Positions 34,411 through 43,213 of a stretch of DNA of 64,000 nt are shown piece after piece. The notes under the pieces were generated by a model. That model had not been told where the DNA came from. It saw nothing but the letters and a program-made list of their open reading frames with translations, and ran no database searches. A program made the translations under genes and the position numbers. The stretch is from an uncultured Eubacteriales bacterium (GTDB taxonomy: Bacteria > Bacillota > Clostridia > Lachnospirales > Lachnospiraceae): assembly GCA_900549105.1 (NCBI GenBank), contig URND01000001.1, forward strand, positions 1 to 64,000. The letters run 5' to 3'. Every line of letters begins with the position of its first letter. Within the stretch, counting starts at the first letter, position 1.

Positions 34411-35679
34411 ATGAATATCGCAGATAAATATATTCAATATGTAAAAACTAAAACTGAGGCTGAGCCCGAGAAAAGTTGGGACAAGATTCTTCTTGGCTTT
34501 AAGGCAAACTGTCTTCGCACCCATTTTCTGCCAAAAAAGAATATCTCAAAGGGTTATCAAAAACTGGAAGACATGATGATGAACATGGTCGCCGACTCCC
34601 TCAGCCATAAAAGAAGTTATATATGGGGAAATATTTTTGCCCCCTGTGAGCTGATTCACAGCTTCGGCCTGAATGCCCTGTCCATCGAATGTCTGGCCTG
34701 CTATGTAACCGGTTACCGGCTGGAAGATTTTTTTATAGATTTTGCCCAGAGTCTCGGCATTGCCCCGACGCTCTGCTCTTACCATAAAACGTTTATCGGA
34801 GCTGTTGAGAGCGGCGCTGTGCCGCCGGCCTCCTACGCTGTCACCACATCTTTATCCTGTGACGGAAATCTGAATACATTTCGTTACCTGCAAAAGAAGA
34901 ACCACGTCCCTTTTACTCTGCTGGATGTACCTTATACGGATGACGACGCCTCTGTGGATTATCTGGCCTCTCAGCTTGAAACAATGGTTCATGATATGGA
35001 GGAACGGCTCGGCCGCAAATTTCAGCCTGAAAAACTGAAAGAGTCCCTTCGCATTGAAAACGAAACCCGCAGCGAGCTGCTGCGCTTTTACGAACTGGCC
35101 CAGCGCCATTATTATCCGGGGGAAATTATTCACCAGTTATATATGATGATGGGAACACACCTCTTAATGGGAACGCAGAAGTTTCTTGATTTAATCCGTT
35201 TTATGAACGAAGAAATTCAGACCTTTCCTGAGTTCACCGGAAAACGAATCCTCTGGATTCATTTGATTCCATATTATCAGGAAAGCTTAAAATATTATTT
35301 TAACAGCAGCGAAAAATACCAGCTCCTGGCCGGCGATATTGTGTTTGACTTTACCGATGCCCTGGACCCGGAAGACCCTTTCCGCTCTCTGGCCCGGAAA
35401 TTGATTAAAAATGTTTATAATGGCTCTTACAGTCACAAAGCTCAGGCCATCGGCCATTTGACGGACACCTTTCATCCCGATGCGGTCATTCATTTCTGCC
35501 ACTGGGGATGCAAACAGGCCTCCGGCGGAAGTCTCCTTTTAAAGGAAGCCATGAAAGAACGCAATATTCCTATGCTGATTCTGGACGGCGATGGGATTGA
35601 CCACAGAAACAGTCATGACGGTCAGATTAAAACCCGGCTGGAAGCATTTCTGGAAATGATTGAGGAGGAAAAGAAATGA
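34411..35679 (+). CDS. 2-hydroxyacyl-CoA dehydratase D-component family protein
   Basis: This 422-residue protein belongs to the HgdB-like family whose members bind [4Fe-4S] clusters and dehydrate 2-hydroxyacyl-CoA or reduce aromatic acyl-CoA after one-electron activation. Visible features are IFAPCELIHSFGL near 72-84, a second Cys region (TTSLSCDGNLNTFRY) near 144-158, and a C-terminal FCHWGCKQASGGSLLLKEA near 358-376 that carries the usual cluster Cys. AUG 34411 follows GGAGG. The stop overlaps the next gene by 4 nt (ATGA). Many such pairs in gut Clostridia are not linked to a known substrate; no CoA transferase or acyl-CoA dehydrogenase is nearby to name one. Confidence 0.8.
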   Translation: MNIADKYIQYVKTKTEAEPEKSWDKILLGFKANCLRTHFLPKKNISKGYQKLEDMMMNMVADSLSHKRSYIWGNIFAPCELIHSFGLNALSIECLACYVTGYRLEDFFIDFAQSLGIAPTLCSYHKTFIGAVESGAVPPASYAVTTSLSCDGNLNTFRYLQKKNHVPFTLLDVPYTDDDASVDYLASQLETMVHDMEERLGRKFQPEKLKESLRIENETRSELLRFYELAQRHYYPGEIIHQLYMMMGTHLLMGTQKFLDLIRFMNEEIQTFPEFTGKRILWIHLIPYYQESLKYYFNSSEKYQLLAGDIVFDFTDALDPEDPFRSLARKLIKNVYNGSYSHKAQAIGHLTDTFHPDAVIHFCHWGCKQASGGSLLLKEAMKERNIPMLILDGDGIDHRNSHDGQIKTRLEAFLEMIEEEKK

Positions 35680-37361
35680 TTGGATATATCTGTAAGTATA
35701 CGCCCATTGAAATCTTTGAATCCATGGGCCTGGAGATGAAGCGTATTGAGCCGGAGGTGGCAAGCTTTAATCAGGCGGACACCCTCATGCATCCGAATAT
35801 ATGCAGCTTCGCCAAAGGCGTGCTGGAGGACGTGCTTGCCAACCACTATGAAGGCATTATTCTTACAACCTGCTGCGACAGCATCCGGCGTCTTTACGAT
35901 GTTTTAGTTGAAAAACTGCCGGATACTTTTATCTATATTCTTGACATTCCGAGAATCACCAAAGACGGCGGTATAAAGCTTTACGAGCTTCGGATTCGTG
36001 AAATGCTTACCGCCTATGAGAAATTTTCAGGAAAAAAATTTGATGAAAAAAAGCTCGAGGCCATTTTGCAAAGAGAATCGGAAAATCAGAGGTCCATCCA
36101 TCCTGCCAAAGGCACGCGCATCGGAATTCTCGGCGCCAGGGCCAATAAAAGCATTCACAAAATTTTAGAAGAACACGGCGCAGAGGTCGCCTTTGATATT
36201 ACCTGCACGGGGCTTGACCGAAAACTTCTCTATGAAAAGGACAACGTATTCACCGGCTATGTCCGGGGCCTTTTGAGCCAGTTTCCATGTATGCGAATGG
36301 AAACCGCAGCCAATCGGGATTTACTTATTCAAAAATATGCCGACAGCGCTGACGGGATTATTTATCACACTGTCCAGTTTTGCGACAGCTATTCCTATGA
36401 ATATGCATGGCTGAAGGAAATTATTCAAAAGCCGCTGCTTTTGCTGGAAACAGACAATACAACCCAAAGCTACGGCCAGATTTTAACGCGAATGGAAGCC
36501 TTTCTGGAATCGGTGCAGAAATCCGGCAATGACAGAAAGAAACTGGCAAAACAAAAAATAAGAACATCTGAAGGAGAAAAAACAATGTATGTTATGGGTA
36601 TAGACAGTGGTTCCACTTCCACCAATGCGGTTATTATGGATGATGCAAGAAATATCAAGGCCTTTTCTGTTATCCGCACCGGCGCCAAATCCGGTGAAAG
36701 CGCCGAACGGATTCTGGCCGATGTCCTTGAAAAAGCCCGTTTAAAAAAAGAAGACATTTCCTGGATTGTATCCACCGGGTACGGCCGGGTCAGCATCCCT
36801 TTCGCCGATGAAAATGTAACGGAAATCAGTTGTCATGGACGGGGCGCCCACTACTTCAATCCAAAAATCCGCACTATTCTCGATATCGGCGGGCAGGACA
36901 GCAAAGCCATCAAGCTGGATGCCAACGGCGAAGTCACTGACTTTGTCATGAATGATAAATGTGCCGCCGGAACAGGCCGTTTTCTGGAAGCCATCGCCCG
37001 CACACTGGAAATCGGCATTGATGAACTTGGGCCTTCGGCTCTAAAATCTACAGAAGATATAGAAATCACCAGCATGTGTACCGTTTTCGCCGAATCCGAG
37101 GTCATTTCCCTGATTGCCAACAATAAGGAGGAGGCCGATATTGCCAACGGTATATGCAAAGCCATCGCCAACAAATCCTACTCCCTTTTAAAACGGGTGG
37201 GCCTGGAAGCAGATTATATGATGACCGGGGGCGTAGCTAAAAATCCGGGAGTGGTTCGGGCTGTGGAGGAAAAAATACAGGCAAAACTTTATATCTGCCC
37301 GGAACCGGAAATTGTCGGCGCTGTCGGCGCTGCCCTTTACGCACTGGATACATTAAAATAA
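35676..37361 (+). CDS. Fusion of a HgdB-like protein with an acyl-CoA dehydratase activase
   Basis: This 561-residue protein joins a second HgdB-like dehydratase domain (about 1-295) to a complete BadF/BadG/HgdC-type activase ATPase (304-561). The activase part starts MYVMGIDSGSTSTNAVI (phosphate-binding loop of the ASKHA fold) and shows DIGGQDSKAI, NDKCAAGTGRF and ITSMCTVFAESE, the last two carrying the Cys pair that holds the bridging [4Fe-4S] cluster. The activase would drive ATP-dependent electron transfer onto the dehydratase. An AAGGAG lies 9 nt before the ATG of residue 304 (36585), so the activase may also be made alone. Overlap with the upstream gene suggests a complex. Confidence 0.8.
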   Translation: MIGYICKYTPIEIFESMGLEMKRIEPEVASFNQADTLMHPNICSFAKGVLEDVLANHYEGIILTTCCDSIRRLYDVLVEKLPDTFIYILDIPRITKDGGIKLYELRIREMLTAYEKFSGKKFDEKKLEAILQRESENQRSIHPAKGTRIGILGARANKSIHKILEEHGAEVAFDITCTGLDRKLLYEKDNVFTGYVRGLLSQFPCMRMETAANRDLLIQKYADSADGIIYHTVQFCDSYSYEYAWLKEIIQKPLLLLETDNTTQSYGQILTRMEAFLESVQKSGNDRKKLAKQKIRTSEGEKTMYVMGIDSGSTSTNAVIMDDARNIKAFSVIRTGAKSGESAERILADVLEKARLKKEDISWIVSTGYGRVSIPFADENVTEISCHGRGAHYFNPKIRTILDIGGQDSKAIKLDANGEVTDFVMNDKCAAGTGRFLEAIARTLEIGIDELGPSALKSTEDIEITSMCTVFAESEVISLIANNKEEADIANGICKAIANKSYSLLKRVGLEADYMMTGGVAKNPGVVRAVEEKIQAKLYICPEPEIVGAVGAALYALDTLK

Positions 37362-37386
37362 AAATTATGAAACAGGGGGATTTTCA

Positions 37387-37633
37387 ATGAAAACAAATTT
37401 TTGTGTCGTCAGCGACGGTTCCTGCGATTTGCCGGAACAGACATTTCAAGTCTCTAATCACCCTGCAGGACGGAGAAATCCATTCCTCCGGCATAAAGCG
37501 GGGACGCCGCAAATCCTTAAACGGCATTATCGATTTGCTGATTCATTACTGCAAAGATTATCACTGTACACCGGCCAACTGTAACATCATTATCGGATAC
37601 GGCGTCATTCAGAGGAGCGACCGGTTGTCTTAA
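37387..37633 (+). pseudogene. DegV family protein, degraded remnant
   Basis: Two frames carry pieces of a fatty-acid-binding DegV protein. The first 17-20 codons from ATG 37387 read MKTNFCVVSDGSCDLPEQT, like a DegV N-terminus. Then the homology jumps to another frame around 37450, reading LITLQDGEIHSSGIKRGRRK, which is the late part of DegV. About 150 residues are missing between, and the C-terminus is gone. The intact family is about 280 residues. GGGGGA precedes the start, so the site was once a normal gene. Confidence 0.75.
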
Positions 37634-37640
37634 CAGGCAT

Positions 37641-37702
37641 GAAAAAAAAAAGCAGAGGCAGTATCTTGAAATTCAATAACTTTCTAAAATACAGGCCTCT
37701 GC
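37641..37702 (-). terminator. Terminator of the AbiL-like operon
   Basis: GCAGAGGC (37652-37659) and GCCTCTGC (37695-37702) form an 8-bp outer stem with further partial pairing inside (GTAT/ATAC, AAA/TTT); on the minus strand a run of ten T follows. Confidence 0.75.
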
Positions 37703-37746
37703 CAGAATTCTTATTTAAATGAAATACAGGCAACATTCTGCAGTTT

Positions 37747-38433
37747 CTAATGAATATACGATTCCAACTCTTCTACCAATTCATATACTTTCGTTGCCGG
37801 CACCATTTTTGAGGGCGACTTTTCCCCTTTTTTCAAAAATCCATTATATAATTTTTTTGCCCTTCTCTTTGCATCTTTTAAAGACCCCTTTTCCATGATT
37901 ACGTCAAATAAATCTTCTCTGGCCTTCGAATAGTGAAAAAAAGTATTTAATTTTTCAATATATTGTTGTCTCCCGTTATCCGAAACATACTCCTGAAAAT
38001 GCAGCAACAGCCATAACTCAAAACTTTCATTTGACCATGCAACACGTATATTACTATCTTTTCTGCCTTCCGCAGAAAACTGTGTATTATCAAAATTATC
38101 AAATGGAAAATCATCTTTATCATAAACAAGCCATATTTTTTCAAAATGGCTCCATTCTCCATTTTCAACCTTTTTATCAACTAATTTTAATAAGCCTTTT
38201 GTATTTCTTCCTGTTCCCCATATAATAATATGATTATCCTTTGCTAACCCTTTATATTGAGCATTTATTTTACGAACAAAACCTTCCAAATACAAAGGCT
38301 CTGTCTTAATCCCTTCACTAACAATTAAAGTATATGGCGGTAATTGATATTTTGTCGCCATTTTACTTTCATGTTGTTTCATCTTTGCCTGTATTTTTTT
38401 CTGTTCACTATGTTTTTTAGGCTTTAAAGACAT
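37747..38433 (-). CDS. RloB-like protein (AbiLii-type)
   Basis: This 228-residue protein belongs to the RloB family, which has a TOPRIM-like fold. Visible landmarks are TLIVSEGIKTEPLYLEGF near the start (the conserved Glu motif), WLVYDKDDF around 100 (the D-x-D motif) and AWSNESFELWLLLHF (the conserved NxxFExWxLLHF). RloB proteins pair with an AAA ATPase in the AbiL phage-defence system and near type I restriction loci, and are presumed nucleases. ATG 38433 follows GGAGG at a 7-nt distance and overlaps the ATPase gene by 10 nt, so the two are coupled. Confidence 0.85.
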   Translation of the reverse strand: MSLKPKKHSEQKKIQAKMKQHESKMATKYQLPPYTLIVSEGIKTEPLYLEGFVRKINAQYKGLAKDNHIIIWGTGRNTKGLLKLVDKKVENGEWSHFEKIWLVYDKDDFPFDNFDNTQFSAEGRKDSNIRVAWSNESFELWLLLHFQEYVSDNGRQQYIEKLNTFFHYSKAREDLFDVIMEKGSLKDAKRRAKKLYNGFLKKGEKSPSKMVPATKVYELVEELESYIH

Positions 38434-39692
38434 CCAATTTCCTCCCAACTTAAAATACGCCGCATATATGGGTCAGCTCCATATCTCCCTTCCAAATATT
38501 GTTTATTATAATTCTCATCATTTCTCGGTTTATCTCCATTCTCTTTTCTAAAATCGACTAACGAATATAATACCGATTCATTATAGCCATTAATGGCAGA
38601 AAACCAAATTTCATCCCGCCTTAACACTTTATTACTCATTGTTATCAAATCATGAGAGGTAAATAATAATTGTGCACCGTTTTTATTTATCCCCCTATTT
38701 GTAAATAACTCGATAATTCTCTGCAGCAAAACCGGATGTAATTTTGCATCAAGTTCATCAATTATTAAAAGCCTTCCCTTATCGATTGCATTTAAAATAA
38801 CTGGTAAAATACTGAATATTTTCCGTGTACCGCTGGATTCTTCTCCAAATTTTAAATCCTTTGTACTTCCATCTTCAAACTTATGCCTTGTATAAACCTC
38901 TTTTACCTTTCCTTCGCTATCGTATTCAACGATTAAATCACATATATCAATTCCCATACTCATTAAAATGCCAAGTACACGCTTCTTATCCTCCTCAATA
39001 GCTTTTACCCAAATTTTTCTGTCCTGGCTCGGCATGTCGAAATTCACAATCTGCACTGACATAAAAAATCGAATCACATTATCAATAACATTAATATTTT
39101 TAAACATGGATATGAATGAAATTAACGGTAATCCCTCATTCATGTTCTCGATATCTATATTTTCAAGCTCTTCAGATAAATAAATTTCCTTTGTATCCCT
39201 TTCAAAAATAGATTTTACTTCTTTAGACTCTAAATTCTCTATAAACAAATTTTCCTGTTGAATAACATCTTGAAAAACTGAAAGTTCATAACGATACTTC
39301 ATCTTATCTTCTTTAAATAAAACAGAAAACTCTACAGGTAAATTGCATGATTCTTCATCCCATTTATAATAATTTACCTCTATCTTATCCGTCATACACC
39401 CCGCTTTTAATTCGTCAATAGATGCCTGGGATAATTTCTCATTTTTACTCTTCATAAACGCCATTTGTATCAATGGATTAATAACAATATTTCTCAATGT
39501 CAAAAATGCCAAAAGCACACCACTTTTACCCCCGCCATTTGGCCCATAAATAGCACATACCGGAAGGAGAGATGTCTTTTCATCTCCATATATCAGAGAT
39601 TCTTTAAATTCTGATATTGGCTTTGCTGTAAAATCGATATTCGTCTCCGATTTATAGGACCTGAAATTTTTAAAACCAAATTCATATATCAT
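38424..39692 (-). CDS. AAA family ATPase, AbiLi/RloA-like
   Basis: This 422-residue ABC-type (SMC/OLD-like) AAA ATPase has Walker A GPNGGGKS (about 49-56), a signature-like SSGTRK (about 289-294), Walker B LLIIDELDAKLHP (about 311-323) and a switch His in LFTSHD. The N-terminal YEFGFKNFRSYKSET is typical of abortive-infection ATPases. With the RloB gene that overlaps it, it forms an AbiL-like defence pair: the ATPase probably senses infection and licenses the RloB effector. ATG 39692 is chosen because GGAGAG precedes it; the longer frame to 39755 lacks a site. Gene and neighbours are visibly AT-rich, suggesting transfer. Confidence 0.85.
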   Translation of the reverse strand: MIYEFGFKNFRSYKSETNIDFTAKPISEFKESLIYGDEKTSLLPVCAIYGPNGGGKSGVLLAFLTLRNIVINPLIQMAFMKSKNEKLSQASIDELKAGCMTDKIEVNYYKWDEESCNLPVEFSVLFKEDKMKYRYELSVFQDVIQQENLFIENLESKEVKSIFERDTKEIYLSEELENIDIENMNEGLPLISFISMFKNINVIDNVIRFFMSVQIVNFDMPSQDRKIWVKAIEEDKKRVLGILMSMGIDICDLIVEYDSEGKVKEVYTRHKFEDGSTKDLKFGEESSGTRKIFSILPVILNAIDKGRLLIIDELDAKLHPVLLQRIIELFTNRGINKNGAQLLFTSHDLITMSNKVLRRDEIWFSAINGYNESVLYSLVDFRKENGDKPRNDENYNKQYLEGRYGADPYMRRILSWEEIGCL

Positions 39693-39770
39693 TTTATTCT
39701 CTCCTTTTCCATCTTCGAGATTTTTTCTCATATATATATATATATTGTATACCATATTTTTTCAATCGAT

Positions 39771-40862
39771 TCAATATTCGCGAGAAAAAATCTCGCAATA
39801 ATCTTCTAATTCAAACTCATCATTAAATTCGGCTTTAATAATTTCATAGCATCGCCTGTATTCTGCCGAAATCAAATATTCCTCAAATTCTTTTTCACTA
39901 TTTATCATTTGATTTTCACATCCGGTCTTCTTTTTTTCTGCCGGGATATTTTCTCTATTCAAAATAAATCCAATAGGCATTCCATTTAATTTTGCCTTTA
40001 TAATTTTACAATCAGTTGAAAGCATTTCAGGCAGTAATTCCAGCTTGATTACCTCCATATTCAGCTTCCTTTTGTGTTTTCGATATAAAGCCTCGCACAA
40101 TCGTCGTTTTGTTTCGCAGGCCACTAACCGTATTTTCATCTCTGAATCAAGTGATTTATGTATTGCCTTTTCTATACACAAATTAAGTTTCTCCATTTCA
40201 TAATTATCAATTTGATACATATAGGAACCACCATATCCCTTCTCTATACAAGGTAAATAGAAAAAAAGAGCAATTAAAACACAAACTATGAATATTTCAC
40301 ACATCCTTTCCACAATGTCTATATCCCCGTTTAAAAGCCCTTTATCTCCTACTATCTCCCAAAGAAAATTGCAGGCTATGGCTAATATTATGCTTTTTAA
40401 TATAACCATACTATTCATATTAAACTCAACATTTTTCTCTAGGAAGCTCTTTCTTTCAAACAGTTTATCTAATCTCTGTTCCTGCACATATCTCCGCATT
40501 TCAACACTACCATATACTTTATCTATTTTCTTAACGCAAAGAATATATTGAATATGATTCTCGTTACCACCTCTTTTACATTCATCAATTTCTCTGAAAA
40601 ATGTCTTCCTGAAATAATCGCCTGAATTCTTACGCATATCTTTTATAAAAGATATAACCATAGATACACTAAATATAAAAAGAATAGCTATTGCCAGAAT
40701 GCTCAAAATACGTATGCTATGTAAACCCCATTTTATAAAGCTTTCCGCACTCACATCATTTTTTAGTCCCATTATAGCTACACCCAATACAATCGTTAAT
40801 AAAAATATTATTCCTTCAATCACAAAAAAATAAAAACCAATAGATCCTCTCTTTCTTTTCAT
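39771..40862 (-). CDS. Membrane protein of unknown function upstream of the AbiL-like pair
   Basis: This 363-residue protein starts at ATG 40862 (AAGGAAGG upstream); the longer frame beyond 40862 would run into the divergent uppP gene. It has two N-terminal membrane segments (about 12-32 and 50-75) and two central ones (about 155-175 and 190-215), with soluble parts of about 80 and 150 residues. I do not recognise it. It is AT-rich, on the same strand and 78 nt upstream of the ATPase gene, so it probably belongs to the defence operon. Whether it is an effector (membrane disruption) or a sensor cannot be told. Confidence 0.6.
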   Translation of the reverse strand: MKRKRGSIGFYFFVIEGIIFLLTIVLGVAIMGLKNDVSAESFIKWGLHSIRILSILAIAILFIFSVSMVISFIKDMRKNSGDYFRKTFFREIDECKRGGNENHIQYILCVKKIDKVYGSVEMRRYVQEQRLDKLFERKSFLEKNVEFNMNSMVILKSIILAIACNFLWEIVGDKGLLNGDIDIVERMCEIFIVCVLIALFFYLPCIEKGYGGSYMYQIDNYEMEKLNLCIEKAIHKSLDSEMKIRLVACETKRRLCEALYRKHKRKLNMEVIKLELLPEMLSTDCKIIKAKLNGMPIGFILNRENIPAEKKKTGCENQMINSEKEFEEYLISAEYRRCYEIIKAEFNDEFELEDYCEIFSREY

Positions 40863-40968
40863 TTTCAAACCTTCCTTTCTTTTTTCAAAATATAATATTA
40901 TAAAAGCATCCATTATATAGTATAATAAAGCGCATACGCCAAAATAAATATATTGGAGGAAACTAAAA

Positions 40969-41805
40969 ATGTCAGAAATTATAAAAGCCATTATCTTCGG
41001 GATTGTGGAAGGCATTACCGAATGGCTGCCCATCAGCAGCACAGGGCATATGATTATTTTGGATGAGTTTATCCGATTGAACTGCTCAGAAGAGTTTATG
41101 GAAATGTTTCTTGTCGTCATTCAGCTCGGCGCCATTTTCGCCGTTGTTCTTTTGTTTTGGGATAAAATATTTCCTTTTCAATTTAGAAACAAAAGAAAGC
41201 CTGTCATCGAAAACGATAAAATGATGCTCTGGGGCAAGATTATCGTCGCCTGCATCCCGGCCGCTGTCGTCGGACTTTTATTCGATGATATTTTTGAGGC
41301 ATTATTTTATCATGCTGTCCCGGTAGCCATTGCCCTGATTGTCTTCGGTATCGCCTTTATTGTTATCGAACGAGAGCATGCCGGAAAACAGCCGGAAATT
41401 CCCTATCTGGAAGATATCGACTTTAAAACCGCCCTGCTGATTGGCTTATTTCAGCTTATCGCTGCCATATTTCCCGGAACATCCCGCTCTGGAGCAACTA
41501 TCGTCGGCGCTTTGCTTGTGGGGGTATCCCGTACTGCGGCTTCCGAATTCACATTTTGCCTTGCCATCCCGGTTATGTTTGGAGCAAGCCTGCTTAAAAT
41601 ATTAAAATTCGGCTTTGTTTTTACAGGCATGGAGGCGGCTGTACTTCTTATCGGAATGGCTGCAGCCTTTATTGTTTCCGTTTTTGTCATCCGTTTTTTA
41701 ATGGACTACATAAAGAAACATGACTTTCAGGCCTTTGGATGGTATCGGATAATTCTTGGATTGATTGTCCTTTTGTTGAATATCTGCGGTATCATTCATA
41801 TATAA
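40969..41805 (+). CDS. uppP: Undecaprenyl-diphosphatase
   Basis: This 278-residue integral membrane enzyme recycles undecaprenyl diphosphate to the monophosphate carrier lipid for cell-wall synthesis and gives bacitracin tolerance. Both catalytic signatures are present: GIVEGITEWLPISSTGH near the start and FPGTSRSGAT in the middle. About eight membrane segments can be counted. GGAGGAA lies 9 nt upstream of ATG 40969. Length is normal. The gene is divergent from the defence operon and convergent with rplT. Confidence 0.95.
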   Translation: MSEIIKAIIFGIVEGITEWLPISSTGHMIILDEFIRLNCSEEFMEMFLVVIQLGAIFAVVLLFWDKIFPFQFRNKRKPVIENDKMMLWGKIIVACIPAAVVGLLFDDIFEALFYHAVPVAIALIVFGIAFIVIEREHAGKQPEIPYLEDIDFKTALLIGLFQLIAAIFPGTSRSGATIVGALLVGVSRTAASEFTFCLAIPVMFGASLLKILKFGFVFTGMEAAVLLIGMAAAFIVSVFVIRFLMDYIKKHDFQAFGWYRIILGLIVLLLNICGIIHI

Positions 41806-41837
41806 AAAAATGTTCCCAAACTTTTGGGAACATTTTT
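41806..41837. terminator. Bidirectional terminator between uppP and rplT
   Basis: AAAAATGTTCCCAA (41806-41819) pairs perfectly with 41824-41837 around a 4-nt loop, giving U-tracts in both directions. Confidence 0.92.
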
Positions 41838-41847
41838 CATATCTCAA

Positions 41848-42204
41848 TTATGCTAATTTTGCTTTTGCTGTTTCGCAAAGGGCTGTAAATCCGGCAGCAT
41901 CGCTGATAGCCATTTCGGAAAGCATTTTACGGTTTACATCAACACCAGCCAATTTTAAACCGTGCATTAATTTGCTGTAGGAAAGGCCGTTCATTCTTGC
42001 AGCAGCGTTGATTCTTGCAATCCAAAGCTGTCTGAACTGACGTTTTCTTTCTTTACGACCTGCAAAGGAGCTTGTTAAAGCTCTCATTACGGACTGTTTT
42101 GCTACTCTATACTGTTTGCTTCTGGCTCCTCTGTAACCTTTAGCCAGCTTTAAAGTTCTGTTATGTTTTTTTCTAGCGTTTAACGCACCTTTAACTCTTG
42201 CCAT
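41848..42204 (-). CDS. rplT: 50S ribosomal protein L20
   Basis: This 118-residue, basic ribosomal protein binds 23S rRNA early in large-subunit assembly and, in Firmicutes, also binds the leader of its own operon to lower expression. The sequence from [19 protein letters not shown] to the [12 protein letters not shown] stretch is textbook L20 and the length is normal. It is the last gene of the infC-rpmI-rplT operon. Confidence 0.98.
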   Translation of the reverse strand: MARVKGALNARKKHNRTLKLAKGYRGARSKQYRVAKQSVMRALTSSFAGRKERKRQFRQLWIARINAAARMNGLSYSKLMHGLKLAGVDVNRKMLSEMAISDAAGFTALCETAKAKLA

Positions 42205-42228
42205 TGTTATATCCTCCGTTTCATTCTA

Positions 42229-42426
42229 TTACAGATAAGGTAAAATCTTCTTCATTACTTTTGCATTTGTAGCATCTGTAATGGTTGCTTTTCTAAGATT
42301 TCTCTTTGTTTTTGTGGATTTCTTTGTCAGAATATGGCTCTTATAAGCTTTCATTCTTTTTAATTTACCAGTACCTGTTTTTTTGAAACGCTTTGCTGCT
42401 GCTCTGCTTGTTTTAACTTTTGGCAT
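42229..42426 (-). CDS. rpmI: 50S ribosomal protein L35
   Basis: This 65-residue basic protein has the L35 pattern [20 protein letters not shown] with [20 protein letters not shown] following. It lies between infC and rplT with short gaps, the standard order. Confidence 0.98.
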   Translation of the reverse strand: MPKVKTSRAAAKRFKKTGTGKLKRMKAYKSHILTKKSTKTKRNLRKATITDATNAKVMKKILPYL

Positions 42427-42457
42427 AGTTTGTATCCTCCTTAATATTTACAAATGA

Positions 42458-42970
42458 TTAATTGCGTTTTTCTGATAAGAACATGACCATGCTCCGGCCT
42501 TCCAGTTTGGCTGCTTTATCAATTACTGCAACATCTGATAACTTTTCTGCAAATCCTTCCAGAATAACCTTACCTGCTGCGGTATGTGCCAGTTCACGTC
42601 CACGGAAACGTACAGAAACCTTTACCCGGTTACCGCCCTTCAGGAACTTCCGTGCCTGGTTCATCTTTGTATTCAAGTCATTGACATCGATATTCGGTGA
42701 TAAACGAATCTCTTTAATATCAATAACCTTTTGTTTTTTTCTAGCTTCTTTTTCCTTACGAGCCATCTCATAACGGTATTTACCGTAGTCGATGATTTTA
42801 CATACCGGCGGCTTTGCCTGCGGGGCAATCTTTACTAAATCAAGATTGGCTTCTCTGGCCAGTTTCATAGCTTCTTTAGCGGACATAACCCCTAATTGTT
42901 CTCCATCTGTACTAATCAGACGTACTTCTCTGTCGCGAATCTGCTCGTTAATCATTAAATCGCTGATAAT
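42458..42970 (-). CDS. infC: Translation initiation factor IF-3
   Basis: This protein of about 171 residues binds the 30S subunit and checks initiator tRNA and start codon. The N-domain (ISDLMINEQIRDREVRLI), the linker rich in K, E and R, and the C-domain (VSVRFRGRELAHTAAG) are all present. The start is a rare codon: GGAGGTG (42974-42980) is followed by ATT at 42970 and ATC at 42967, with the first usable ATG only at 42955, too far from the site. The ATT or ATC start is conserved in infC and underlies its self-control. Confidence 0.93.
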   Translation of the reverse strand: MISDLMINEQIRDREVRLISTDGEQLGVMSAKEAMKLAREANLDLVKIAPQAKPPVCKIIDYGKYRYEMARKEKEARKKQKVIDIKEIRLSPNIDVNDLNTKMNQARKFLKGGNRVKVSVRFRGRELAHTAAGKVILEGFAEKLSDVAVIDKAAKLEGRSMVMFLSEKRN

Positions 42971-42986
42971 TGACACCTCCATAATC

Positions 42987-43130
42987 AAAAAAATGGTGAG
43001 CAGCATACTACTCACCATTCATTTAAGACACTTTTGTGCCAAACTTACTGAATATTAACCTGAGTCATTTCAAATGCTGAGGTGAGAGTGAGTACTCTGC
43101 TTTCTTATCGTGTTCTAAACACTTAGATTA
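42987..43130 (-). promoter_or_regulatory. L20-type leader and attenuator of the infC operon
   Basis: The 5' leader ends in a terminator: AATGGTGAG (42992-43000) and CTCACCATT (43011-43019) form a 9-bp stem with a T-run just before the ribosome site. Upstream segments (CTCACC and GACTCAGG regions) can pair alternatively. The position and build match the Firmicute L20 leader, in which L20 binding favours termination. Confidence 0.7.
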
Positions 43131-43158
43131 GAATACTACACTTCCCACCGAATGTCAA
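43130..43158 (-). promoter_or_regulatory. Promoter of infC-rpmI-rplT
   Basis: On the minus strand a perfect TTGACA (43153-43158) and TATTCT (43130-43135) are 17 nt apart, upstream of the leader. Confidence 0.8.
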
Positions 43159-43213
43159 GCATTTTTACCCATTAGATTTCAATTAGATTTTAATTCAACT
43201 CCGGTTTTATTCA

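Noticed and set aside
40863..41120. N-terminal extension of the island membrane protein to 41120
   Set aside because: It would overlap the start of divergent uppP by 150 bp and lacks a ribosome site; ATG 40862 has AAGGAAGG upstream.
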